The position numbers and the translations under genes were made by a program. The notes below the pieces were generated by a model that was not told where the DNA came from, searched no databases, and saw only the letters and a program-made list of their open reading frames with translations. Of a DNA stretch of 37,087 bases, positions 1 through 9,739 are shown piece after piece (within the stretch, counting starts at the first letter, position 1; each line of letters opens with the position of its first letter). Source of the stretch: Basidiobolus ranarum. Lineage: Eukaryota > Basidiobolomycota > Basidiobolomycetes > Basidiobolales. Location of the stretch: positions 1 through 37,087 of the forward strand of contig JASJQH010006930.1 of assembly GCA_040143965.1 (NCBI GenBank). Reading direction: 5' to 3'.

Positions 1-1024
1 AACACCAGATTGCCAAGAAGGGATGGCACAGCAGATATGATGTCATAATCTAATAATAGAAGAGTTCTATTTGCAGTGGATCAGTATGCCAAGATCAGAA
101 TCATGACACTACTTCCCAGACATGTTTCCCTTCAAGCACAAGTAGCATCTTGAATTTCCATTCATGGAAATCTTCCCCATTAAATGTTGGAATATTAGTA
201 ATCTCCTTTTGGGATGAAGACTCTAATTCACTCACTGCTACCATGTCAGAGGATCTTGACATAATGGGGGTAGACTTGTGTATTAGAAGCAACTTATGAT
301 AGTGTGTTTTAGTTGCTTTATTCTTAAGAGTATATGGTGACTTATATAGTAGAAAAGTAAATCAATTGTTTGAGATATTAAAGAGTTTGTGTAATAGGAT
401 ATAATAGATAAGTGGGGGTAATAAGACATACATGTTATATAGATATAGAGATATTCCTATTTTGAATATAGGGGCTATAGATCTGTTGCTTTCTGTTTCT
501 GATATATGTATCATAACTAAAGTTAACTATGATGTTGAATAAAGATTAATTATCCAACAAGTGTGGATAAGATCCAGTATTGTCACAATATTTTAAAAGA
601 TTAATGTCCTCATTGTCACTTTGTTTAGAATAGTATTTAAGCTAAATAAAGTCCACACCATCTGGTGCTTTTCATCCCCCCTAACCCTTTATATGAAATA
701 GTTAGGTGCTTAAAGGTAGAGATAACAAATATGATAAAGATAATAAACTTCAACATTTTTTGATCCCCAATATTCCAGGTTTTTGTCCTATTGTTCATTT
801 GGTTTCTACTGAGTATCTTCCTTTCTACCTACCAATTGTGCCCCTTATCACTATATTTACATCCTCAGAACTGAATTACATAGGTTTTTTAGTTAAGTAT
901 GGATTTAATCCAGTTTTGTCACAATATCTTAAAAGATTGATGTCTTTATTATCACTTTGTTTAGATTAGTATAAAAGCTAATTAAAATCCACACCACCTG
1001 GTGCTTTTCATCCCCCCTAACCCT
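1..1024 (-). mobile_element. Ty1/copia LTR retroelement remnant, leftward, cut by the window edge
   Basis: Positions 292-101 on the minus strand encode the start of a copia-type Gag: a short leader, then the family pattern of a phenylalanine-glycine pair followed by a tryptophan and a lysine-methionine-leucine stretch (residues about 38-52). The region from about 300 to 1024 upstream of it looks like leader and LTR material. It holds two copies of a 118-bp segment that, read on the minus strand, begins with a G-run followed by TG, as at a polypurine tract/LTR boundary. The element is a fossil: it is incomplete here, continues past base 1, and looks broken. The Gag call is moderately firm. The exact LTR limits are not. 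Confidence 0.55.
571..1024. repeat. Direct repeat pair of about 118 bp (571-688 and 907-1024)
   Basis: Two copies in the same orientation, roughly 85 % alike by eye, about 336 bp apart start to start. Both run from a TCACAATAT block through a short palindrome (CACC..GGTG) to a C-run and CTAACCC. The intervening sequence differs between copies. The simplest reading is two diverged LTRs of one copia family lying in tandem on the minus strand. Confidence 0.7.
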
Positions 1025-1077
1025 AAATTTGGACCTTTGTTAGGATTAGTTGATATGACTATTTAGTTGAAGGAGAG

Positions 1078-1423
1078 TGTTGAAATTAGAATTACCTAAG
1101 TACCTATATAGTCATATATAGCTTAGTATTTAGTTATCTTATACTTTGCCAAGATATTACCAATTATTCTCTAATGGAATTCTCTTTGAATATTTTACCA
1201 CCATAGAAGTTTTTAGATATATGAATTTTGCAAACTTGTGCTACAAGCCCCAAACTTTGCACACATGTTTCTGGGATTTTTTTTAACATATTCTACATAT
1301 TAGTTTGCTTACATCTTGACAAAAATATAAATGTCAATTCTCAACTCAATGAATAAATAGTGAAAACCATTAACTTCTCTATTTCTCCAAACCACTTCCA
1401 ACAGGCTCCCAAATACCTTAACA
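1078..1423 (+). mobile_element. Isolated LTR of a copia-type element (plus orientation)
   Basis: A segment of about 346 bp begins TGTTGA and ends TTAACA, the usual TG...CA ends with a short terminal inverted repeat. It is preceded by a purine-rich stretch (1069-1077) like a polypurine tract. Its last 142 bp (1282-1423) match, by eye at about 80 %, the end of the LTR at the right edge of the window (36187-36328). No primer site follows it and no clear target duplication is seen, so it is a solo LTR or a 3' LTR left from a larger element. It is a fossil. Confidence 0.55.
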
Positions 1424-2232
1424 ATATTATCATATAGGTGTCTAGGCAATGCCAACTTGAACTGTTACCTCTAATAAACAAAGTCTATGCTCATTAAGTC
1501 AAGATCATCCAACAAAATCTCAGATTATTCCAGTAGCAATGCCAGAGGGTTAGAAAGACTATAAGCAGAGCTCCAAGCCACTGACAAGGAGCAAGGAGCA
1601 AGAGGTATGAAGCCTAGAAACAAAGAGTATGGGAAACAATTAAGGCATAGCATGCAAAGTGTGAAAAGCTACTAATCCTTGACAGAGGGTATGTAGTCAG
1701 GAAATACTGAGTGTGAGCAACACTTAAGACCCACTCTACAAAGTGCCAGGCCTACAGACAAGAAATATGCCAGGAAATATTGCTTATGGTTAATGCGTTA
1801 CTTTGAGTGAAACCTTTGAGGTGCTAGACATACCGGCAATCAATAGCCTTCTCCTCATTTTTGGGCAAGTTATTTGAAATTCAGATCTGCTGAACTTGTG
1901 GAGAGTTGGAATATAAATCATAGCAACTTCTATGTGTCTGATGTTCTTCCACCTTGATTTGTTCAGTACCTGATGATGTTCTTTTCTAACTTTTCTAGCA
2001 ACATATACCCGCTCTCTTCTAACCAGCCTAGCAAAGAACATTCACTCTATAGGGCTTTTTAAGTATTTTATGTCACTTTCATATCATATTGTTTGTTAAT
2101 AAGCTTTGGAGTACAAATATGGAAGTATCATCGTTCAATCGATGTTGGAGCGGAAGGATTTGGAACTATGTGAGGCTTACCAGAAGTATCTTGATATTAC
2201 AACTATTTCCTTTGATTGAGTTTAGCTAACTC
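1424..2232. other. Intergenic, no gene recognised
   Basis: No convincing coding region. The longest open stretch (minus strand, 2041-1790, 83 codons) is basic and has no family signature I trust. It may be eroded transposon sequence, given its position beside the LTR remains. Confidence 0.4.
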
Positions 2233-2349
2233 TAGCACAATATATTTTACTGCATCCTCTAAATTTATGTTTAGCACAATATATTTTACTGCATCCTCTA
2301 AATTTATGTTTAGCACAATACTGTTTACTGCATCCTCTAAATTAATTAT
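2233..2349. repeat. 39-bp tandem repeat, three copies
   Basis: Three consecutive copies with a 39-bp period start at 2233, 2272 and 2311. The unit contains TAGCACAATA and TACTGCATCCTC. The first two copies are nearly identical and the third has a few changes. The array lies about 180 bp upstream of the Old Yellow Enzyme start codon, so it sits in or next to that promoter. Confidence 0.9.
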
Positions 2350-2485
2350 GTTTGGCTTACATAATTACAATATTTAAGCTACGGATATGCCATCAGCACA
2401 ACTGCTTATCACGCCATTGAGATGACAAATCCTCATGATATAGGCAGAAAATAGACAATTAGTAATTCGTTAACCGCTGAAAGGA

Positions 2486-2493
2486 TATATATA
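2486..2493 (+). promoter_or_regulatory. TATA element of the Old Yellow Enzyme gene
   Basis: TATATATA lies 38-45 bp upstream of the start codon at 2531. If used, it implies a very short 5' leader. This is inferred from sequence only. Confidence 0.4.
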
Positions 2494-2530
2494 CAAATGT
2501 GGCTCATACACTAGCTTACTATAATTCATT

Positions 2531-3628
2531 ATGACATCCAAACTTTTCGAACCTATTCAATTCAGTAACAGAAGGTTAGAACACAGGGTTGTATTAGCCC
2601 CATTGACACGTTTCCGTGCTGATGAGGAAGGCGTCCCACAAGATATCGTCTCATCTTATTACGAACAGCGTACTTCCAAAGGAGGACTTTTAATAACTGA
2701 AGGTACGCTTGTTTCTCCTGAAGGCGGAGGCTACGCAAATATCCCCGGCATTTACTCTTCCGCCCAAATCGAAGGTTGGAAAAAGGTGACTGATCGGGTG
2801 CATAGGAAAGGAGGAGTGATCTATCTACAGCTTGGATACTTGGGTAGAGCAGCCTTAAGCATATTTTTACCAAATCAACAGAAACCAGTGTCCGCATCAG
2901 CCATAGCTATCAGTGGTGAAGTTCAACCTGGAGTGGCATACGAGACGCCTAGAGCTTTGGAAGTTGAAGAAATACCGAATGTAGTGGATTCGTTTAAGCA
3001 AGCTGCATTAAATGCCATCGAAGCTGGTTTTGATGGTGTTGAAATTCATGGTGCCAATGGATATCTGATTAACCAGTTCATCAACCCCAATAGCAACAGA
3101 CGCACTGACAAGTATGGAGGCTCCCTCGAGAACCGATCCAGGTTCGTCCTTGAAATTATTGACGCCGTGACCAAAGCAATTGGTGAAGAAAGAACAGCCA
3201 TTCGCTTTTCTCCTTACAGTACTTTTCAAGATATGCAAGAAGATACTCCAATAGAAACATTTTCTTATTTAACTAGGCAAATTCAGAACCGATATCCTAG
3301 CATGGCGTATCTTCATTTCCTAGAATCTCGTATCTCTGGAAACATTGATGTTGAAGAAAATGAGTCGCTATCACTAGAGCCATTCCGAAATATCTGGAAA
3401 GGTCCGTTTGTTTCCGCCGGAGGATATTCCCCAGAGTCAGCAATCGAGGCTGCGGAGAAAACTGGAGATTTGATTAGTTTTGGGCGACAGTTTATTTCCA
3501 ATCCAGATTTGCCAGAGCGCATCAGGAATGGATGGAATCTAAACCCTTATGACAGAAATACTTTCTACACTCCAGGACCTGCTGGTTATACTGACTATTC
3601 TTTCTATTCAGGCGAAGTGCGTAGTTAG
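2531..3628 (+). CDS. Old Yellow Enzyme family NAD(P)H:enoate reductase (FMN flavoprotein)
   Basis: Single-exon, 365-residue flavin-dependent alkene reductase of the NADH:flavin oxidoreductase/12-oxophytodienoate reductase family, probably cytosolic, acting on alpha,beta-unsaturated carbonyls. Seen: the PLTRFRA segment near residue 25 (Thr equivalent to yeast OYE1 Thr37), the flavin-contacting Gln100, the substrate-binding pair His173 and Asn176 followed by the proton-donor position Tyr178, an Arg in the IRFSPY segment, the GGY phosphate-binding stretch and FGRQFISNPDL near the C-terminus. The tail (YDRNTFY..GYTDYSFY) resembles the yeast enzymes and length is normal. Odd: the tryptophan that follows Gln-Leu in OYE1 (Trp116) is Gly102, with Tyr103 next to it, which should reshape the pocket. 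The start is the first Met and aligns with family N-termini. The ABC exporter lies convergently downstream, so a shared detoxification role is possible but unproven. Confidence 0.95.
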   Translation: MTSKLFEPIQFSNRRLEHRVVLAPLTRFRADEEGVPQDIVSSYYEQRTSKGGLLITEGTLVSPEGGGYANIPGIYSSAQIEGWKKVTDRVHRKGGVIYLQLGYLGRAALSIFLPNQQKPVSASAIAISGEVQPGVAYETPRALEVEEIPNVVDSFKQAALNAIEAGFDGVEIHGANGYLINQFINPNSNRRTDKYGGSLENRSRFVLEIIDAVTKAIGEERTAIRFSPYSTFQDMQEDTPIETFSYLTRQIQNRYPSMAYLHFLESRISGNIDVEENESLSLEPFRNIWKGPFVSAGGYSPESAIEAAEKTGDLISFGRQFISNPDLPERIRNGWNLNPYDRNTFYTPGPAGYTDYSFYSGEVRS

Positions 3629-3740
3629 TAGCAACTTCTAGCGTATGCAACAATAATTACCCACCATTGCTAAGTTAATGTTAGGCCAAAATACATGGTC
3701 ATGGCTCTAAATAAGCCACCCTCAATTCTAGTCCATAAAT

Positions 3741-3797
3741 ATGTATATGGTTAGTATATATGTATATGGTTAGTATATATGTTTATGGTTTATTATA
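3741..3797. repeat. 19-bp AT-rich tandem repeat, three copies
   Basis: Units starting at 3741, 3760 and 3779 share ATGTATATGGTTAGTAT; the third is slightly changed. The array fills the 187-bp gap between the convergent 3' ends of the Old Yellow Enzyme and ABC transporter genes. Confidence 0.85.
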
Positions 3798-3815
3798 ATT
3801 AGCATTAGAATCCTA

Positions 3816-6800
3816 TTACGAAACGGACATAATCATATTGACATCTTGCTCTTGGATCATTTCATAATACGTTCCTCGTAGATTCAACAGCTCTTTATGA
3901 GAGCCTCTCTCCACAATAGTCCCATCTTTTAGTACAAAAATTATATCTGCATGTTGAATGGTGGAAAGGCGATGTGCAATGGCTATAGTTGTTCTCCCAA
4001 AGGAAGCTTTATCCAATGCCTTCTGGACACTCTTCTCAGATTGAGAGTCGAGAGCAGAAGTAGCCTCATCAAGTAATAAAATACTTGGGTTTCGGATTAA
4101 AGCACGTGCGATGGAAATTCGTTGTTTTTGACCACCAGATAGTTGGGTTCCACTGCCACCAACGTAAGTATCGTAGCCATCAGGTAGAGAAACAATGAAA
4201 TCATGAATATTGGCATCTCGACAAACTTGTATTACATCTTCTTGAGTGACAGATGCTGCAGCTCCAATGACAATGTTCTCTTTGATGGTCATGTTATAAA
4301 GCACTGGCTCTTGTGATACTAGAGAGATATGTTGGCGTAATGAGTTCACATTCAGATCGGTTATATTTTGCTCATCCAGTAGAATTCGGCCCTTCTGAAT
4401 ATTATAGAACCTTTCGATTAAGCTGATGGTGGTAGACTTTCCAGAGCCGGAAGGGCCAACAAGGGCGGCATATTGACCGGGTTTGATTTCTAGACTAAGT
4501 TTTTTGAGGATATACTGAGCTGCACGTGTAGGATGACGGAAATAGACATCCTCCATTTTGATATGACCCTCTGTGGTTTGAATAATCTTTCCTTGATTAG
4601 ACCAAGTATCAATAATAGGTATGCGTTGAAGAATGCGTAGGATATTCGAAGCGGCAGCTTTAGCACTGGAGATATCAGGGAGATAAGCAAATATTTGCCC
4701 GGCACTCTGCGCTCCAAAAATGACTGCTTCAGAAACGACAATGAAGCTGGTTAGATTTCCTATATCATTGGAGTCTTTCATCTTGTAAAATAAAAGATTT
4801 AATATTCACAGTTTCATTCCAGAATAGTTTAAACTCTTAGTAAATTACCTTTTTACCTCCATACCAGAAAACCAATGCAGTAGCAAAGTTGATAATGCAC
4901 TGCGAAAACGCATAGGCTAAAGAACCTCGGAGTGCGTTCTTTTTACCTGCTAGTAGAGGCTTCTCTAACTCTTGGTGGTAGATATTGCTGACACCTTCCT
5001 CACGTGTTAGCGAAGCAACAGTACGTATAGCTCGAACAGCCTCAGATGCGATTTGAGAAGAATTTTCATAAGCTTCACGTATCTGATCCTGATATCCTTC
5101 AGACATCTGTATGTCAATCACTGCTGCTACAACCAACACAGGCACAAAAGGGGTAGCAACGAGTGTCAATTTCCAATCAAATACCAGTCCAATAACAATC
5201 CCTAAGATGATACAAGTGCTAAAGTTTATGAGAACCCCAGCAGTCATTCCAGTAAGTCCTTGAACCAGGGTAGCGTCTAGGGCAAGCTTCGATGTTAGAG
5301 CACCAGAAGTGTTTTCCTTTATATCAAACCATCCAATATCTTGACGTAATATAGAACGAAAGGAAATAGAGCGTAATCGCAGTGCCAGACGTTCACTGGC
5401 AACAACGAAACTATAGGTTGATAGCCATTGAGCTATGGAAACTACTATAGTTACGTAAAGGAGAAGCAGGGTCCAGTAATTCTTATTATTTGTTACTTGC
5501 TCGGCCACACTAGGCCCGGTAATTGGTACACTCAGATCGGTAACTAAGTAACCAAACAGGATCCCAAAAGCTGGGTTAATCCCACCGTTAATTATAGAAG
5601 ATAGTGAACCAGTTATTGAATAACCAATCTCTTTAGAATTGGCTTTAGAAATCGCCTTGATTAATTCGAGAGTACGGTATGACTTGACTATTCCAGCTTC
5701 AATATCTTCATCTTTGACTTCGCTCGTCACATCAGGAGCAGTATACTCTATACATTCTTTAGATATGAACTCGGGCCTTAAACTTGGTGTTTTAGTGGAT
5801 GAAGAAGACGGATTAAAGCTCAGTGACTGCGGAATAGCTCGCTCTAAATTACCAACATTGCCGCGATCAATTGATTGTGCCTCAATAAGCCTGGCATAGA
5901 TACCGTTCAATTCCATAAGCTCGTTATGGTTTCCAGTCTCGACTATTTCGCCATTATTAAGAACAACTATTTTTGTCGCATGTCGAATTGTAGATAGACG
6001 GTGAGCAACTATGATAGTAGTACGATTTTGCGCAACACGATTGAGGGCATCCTGGACAACACCTTCCGCTTGAGTATCCAATGCAGATGTAGCCTCATCC
6101 AACAACAGAACTTTTGGGTTCTTCACAATAGCGCGAGCAATTGCAATGCGCTGCTTTTGACCTCCAGAAAGCAAGAAGCCACGCTCACCAGTCGTAGTTT
6201 CATACTTAAGGGGAAGGCTCATAATAAAGTCATGAGCATTTGCCATTTTGCAGGCCTCAATGATCAGCCTCATCCTCTCTTCCTTAACGGCATTTTCAGA
6301 TTGTGTTCCAACAAGTCCATAAGCAACATTCTCCCAAATAGTCGTACTAAATAGAGTGGGTTCTTGAGAAACCAAAGAGATATTCTGGCGAAGCCATTTA
6401 AGGTTTAAATCGCGTATATCATAACCGTCAAACAATACTTGTCCACTAATAGTATCATGATATCGCTCAATTAACTCAATAATAGTGGATTTCCCGGACC
6501 CTGAAGAACCCACAAGGGCGACAGTAGTCCCAGGCCTAATATCTAAGCTGATGGATTTCAAAACTTCCACAGTGGGGCGAGCAGGATATTGAAATTTGAC
6601 ATTGCATAGCTGAATGTGACCAACAGGTGAATCCAAAATTGTACCAATATTGGAAGCAGAATCAATTGGTGGTATACGGTCAATAGCATCAAACAGCTTT
6701 GATCCGGCACTTCTAGCCTTTGTAAATGCTTGAAATGTAGGCGCAATACCATTGAGAGCAAGGGCGCCTAAAAATATCTACAATTATTATATATTAGATC

Positions 6801-7911
6801 AAATTCGCATAATAATACGTCCACTCGAAGTAGAAACACACCGAAACTATAACTGTATTCACTGTTCCGATTTGAATTTCTCCCTCAACAACCATTGCCC
6901 CGCCATACCAGAAAGCTAGACAATGAACAAGAAGAATCCATAATAGAACGCCCGATTGACTTATAGCTGTAGCGATGGCTTTTGTCCCGGAAATCAGTTG
7001 GATTTCTGCCAAGAACATATCATATTTTTCTGAGAGCTTTTTCTGAATACCAAATGTTGTGAAAGTGCGTGCACTTGAGATAACTTCTTCTGCATGTGTA
7101 CCAGCTTTAGAGTACAGATCAGATTCTTTTCTCACCACATTATCGACGAAGCTATGCCACAGTTAATGAAAAATATTTAATAAGGGGTTTATGTATCACA
7201 GATGCTTACACCCTGTACTCACTAAGCGGAAATCCCGACAGTTATCAGAACCAATGGAAAGAGACAGCAAACCACTAGAGATAGTTTCCAATTTCGGATG
7301 AAAGCGATGATGAATCCAGAAATAATGACGGAAAGAACCTGGAAAGCCATTGTAACTTTCACTGAGATACCATCGTGAATTAAATGGGTGTCATTGGAAA
7401 TTCTGGTTGCAACCTCACCAGGGCCAAGTTGATCAAAATAAGCAATATCCTGTCTAAGAACAGCCTTTAAATACTCTTCACGTATCCGACGAGAAATTTT
7501 CCCACCGGTCCAAGCGAACGTAGACCGAGACGCATAGCTACAAAAGAAAGTAACGATACCGATGTAAATAAAGTAAAGAACCAATCTATCAATTTCGCTT
7601 TGAAACTTGTCAGGTGACATGCGTGCCGTTGATGAGAAGTAGCTAGAGAACAAGTCAATCAAGTCCCCAGTGACCATTGTCATCAAAGGTGCTGCAACTC
7701 CTGAAATAGATGCTCCAGCTAACCCTAACATCATCAAAGCCTTATCTCCTTTGCTGGCAAAGCGATAAAGGTCAAAGTAACCATATTTGCGGGAGGTGCT
7801 GTTGGTTGGCTGCTCCGTATTCGTTTCTTTTTCTTGTGAGAAAATCTTTGACAGATTATCATGCTGGGTATCTGTGGGCCTATCGTGGAGATGTGTATCT
7901 TTTTCTGTCAT
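3816..7911 (-). CDS. Full-length ABC multidrug exporter, P-glycoprotein (ABCB/MDR) type
   Basis: Exons on the minus strand: 7911-7223, 7151-6842, 6777-4849 and 4781-3816, joined by introns of 71, 64 and 67 bp with GT-AG ends. The join keeps frame throughout and gives 1297 residues, the usual size for a fungal MDR protein. Order is TMD1-NBD1-TMD2-NBD2. NBD1 has Walker A GSSGSGKST (about residue 423), signature LSGGQKQRIAIARA and Walker B LLLDEATSALD. NBD2 has GPSGSGKST (about 1085), LSGGQKQRISIARA and LLLDEATSALD. Both nucleotide sites look intact. The first helix begins near residue 57 after a polar N-terminus. The family exports hydrophobic compounds across the plasma or vacuolar membrane using ATP. 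The real substrate cannot be read from sequence, and a pheromone-exporter role (Ste6-like) cannot be excluded. It is transcribed divergently from RPL19. Confidence 0.95.
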
Positions 7912-7946
7912 CTAAAACTTAACGTTCACCTAGCACAGTGGGGGAT

Positions 7947-7954
7947 CTTATATA
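7947..7954 (-). promoter_or_regulatory. TATA element of the ABC exporter gene
   Basis: On the minus strand this reads TATATAAG, 36-43 bp upstream of the start codon at 7911. It is the nearest good TATA-like element. A second AT run lies at 8031-8040. Confidence 0.35.
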
Positions 7955-8000
7955 CCTTAGATATAGGAGATCGGACTGCTAATCGAATTATTTCTCAAAA

Positions 8001-8030
8001 CGGAAGGTAGTGGCGGAAGGTAGCAGCGGA
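8001..8030. promoter_or_regulatory. Three CGGA sites at exact 13-bp spacing upstream of the ABC exporter
   Basis: CGGA occurs at 8001, 8014 and 8027; the first two lie in the identical 10-mer CGGAAGGTAG. CGG triplets are the usual half-site of Zn2Cys6 factors, the class that controls many fungal drug exporters. The array is about 50-75 bp upstream of the TATATAAG element of the exporter gene. The spacing is seen. The role is inferred. Confidence 0.4.
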
Positions 8031-8040
8031 TATATATATA

Positions 8041-8613
8041 ATTCCACCATAGTGACTATTCCGCTCTCCTCCCTAAGCCTTAATACCAGCTTTTCTAGCC
8101 AATACTAATCTAAGTCAGCTTGTGTAATTCAGTCAGCTAATATGTATTTGTTATTCAAAATTATACTTGCCTAAACGTGTAAAGACCCTTACTAAGAGAA
8201 AAAATGTATAGCCTAATATATAGTGTTAGATCCCGCCATCCTTCGCCACTTCTCATACCAATTCGTTGAATTACCACGTGACTCCAGGGATCGATATTAG
8301 TGTACTACATAAATAAACCAGTGAGTTAGATTAATTAAGTAAACCTATAATCAGGATTCTGATGATTTAAGCTACCTTCACTCTGCTGATGATTTAAGCT
8401 ACCTTCACTCTGCTGATGATAGAGGGGAGAATGGTGGAAAATATTGGAAAAGAAATGATTTTTGACTTTGATCGAAATGATCATAAACTGGAATCAGGTC
8501 AAGAGAATTTTTACGAAATTTGAAAGGTGAGTTAAATGGTATTTTTTACCGTGTAATAGAGGTTTCCTTCTCTTTTTCCCCTCTACTACCTGACGGTTTG
8601 CTTTAAGCGGAAA
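8041..8613. other. Divergent promoter region between the ABC exporter and RPL19, with a 27-bp tandem duplication
   Basis: No gene is seen. The region contains two perfect copies of a 27-bp unit (8361-8387 and 8388-8414; core TTTAAGCTACCTTCACTCTG) about 200 bp upstream of the RPL19 start. The stretch just before the ATG is pyrimidine-rich (8560-8590), as is common for ribosomal-protein gene leaders. Confidence 0.6.
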
Positions 8614-9422
8614 ATGTAAGTAATTCTATCTATAGTGTGAATGAATACTCCTGGCGACAATCTTTATTAGTTAATTATATCAATTCTGTCGAGGTGTATT
8701 TTGTATCCATAAATCTGTCTCGATACAGCCATCCATTCATTTGATCAAACCGCAACACCACTAACAATCGTATTCGATTTAGGGTTTCTTTGAGCAGTCA
8801 GAAGCGTTTGGCCGCCAGTGTTCTCAAGTGCGGTAAGAGAAAAGTATGGATTGATCCTAACGAAGTTAGTGAAATCGGCAACGCCAACTCCCGTAAGTAA
8901 TTTTTACAAATATGTAGAAGAGAGTATTTCGACATTAGCTGTAAATAACCTTCTAACTGGTCAATTTTTGCAGGTCAAAACATCCGTAAGCTTATCAAAG
9001 ATGGACTTATCATCAAGAAGCCCAATGTTGTTCACTCTCGTTTCAGAGTTCGTGAAAAGCTCGCTGCCAAGCGTAAGGGACGTCATACTGGTACAGGTAA
9101 ACGTAGAGGTACTGCCGAAGCTCGTATGCCCACTCAAGTCCTCTGGATGCGTCGTCAACGTGTTTTGAGACGTATGTTGAGAAAGTACCGTGAAGCCGGC
9201 AAGATCGACAAGCACTTGTATCACTCCCTCTACATGAAATCCAAAGGTAATGTCTTCAAGAACAAGCGTGTTCTTATGGAGTTCATTCACAAGGCCAAGG
9301 CCGAGAAGCTCAGAGCTAAGCTTATTGCTGACCAAGCTGAGGCCCATCGTCTTAAGTCTAAGGCTGCCCGTGAACGTCGTGCTGAGCGTGTTCAAGCCAA
9401 GAAGGAAGCTCTTCTCGTTTAA
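8614..9422 (+). CDS. RPL19: 60S ribosomal protein L19 (eL19)
   Basis: Exons 8614-8615, 8783-8892 and 8974-9422 give 186 residues. The first intron (8616-8782, 167 bp) splits the start codon: exon 1 supplies AT before GTAAGT, and the G comes from exon 2 after TTTAG; a good branch sequence (CACTAACAA) lies near 8757-8765. The second intron is 81 bp. The protein runs [20 protein letters not shown], then [30 protein letters not shown], the [20 protein letters not shown] block, [20 protein letters not shown] and a long basic C-terminal helix, all diagnostic of eL19. The protein is part of the large subunit and extends a helix toward the small subunit. Yeast RPL19 genes also carry an intron next to the start codon, which supports this structure. 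Ribosomal-protein level expression is expected. Confidence 0.95.
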
Positions 9423-9739
9423 ATTGAATCGGCTTTTCTTGCTACCTTATCTCTTTACTCTCACTGTACTTCAAATAATCAGAACGACGAAAATCAATAA
9501 ATTTATTATTCATGTTTTGAGTATCACTTGGACTTTTTGTCTTGATTTCTAACCAAGAACTAATGTGGAAAATTGGGTACAATGGACACTTGAAACTACT
9601 CAAAATTAGGCCGTTGATATTGAACCTTAACTGCAATGATTGTACTTGGCCTTAACCCTAACCCTAAATTTTACTATACTACCTAACCACCTGAACTGAT
9701 GTAAATCCATAATATCTCCTGAATTGTACTGGACATGGC
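9423..9739. other. Convergent 3' region between RPL19 and the TFIIE beta gene
   Basis: 317 bp with no gene, presumably both 3' UTRs. It contains a short run of CCCTAA units (about 9655-9667). Confidence 0.6.

Noticed and set aside
2531-7911. A small detoxification or biosynthetic cluster of the oxidoreductase and exporter
   Set aside because: Only two genes, convergent, without a shared promoter or any backbone biosynthetic enzyme. The flanking genes are retroelement remains and a ribosomal protein.
9654-9668. CCCTAA units resembling telomere repeat (also CTAACCC at 681-687 and 1018-1024)
   Set aside because: Only two to three units, inside ordinary gene-containing DNA. The others belong to the LTR-like repeat. 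Not evidence of a telomere or an interstitial telomere.
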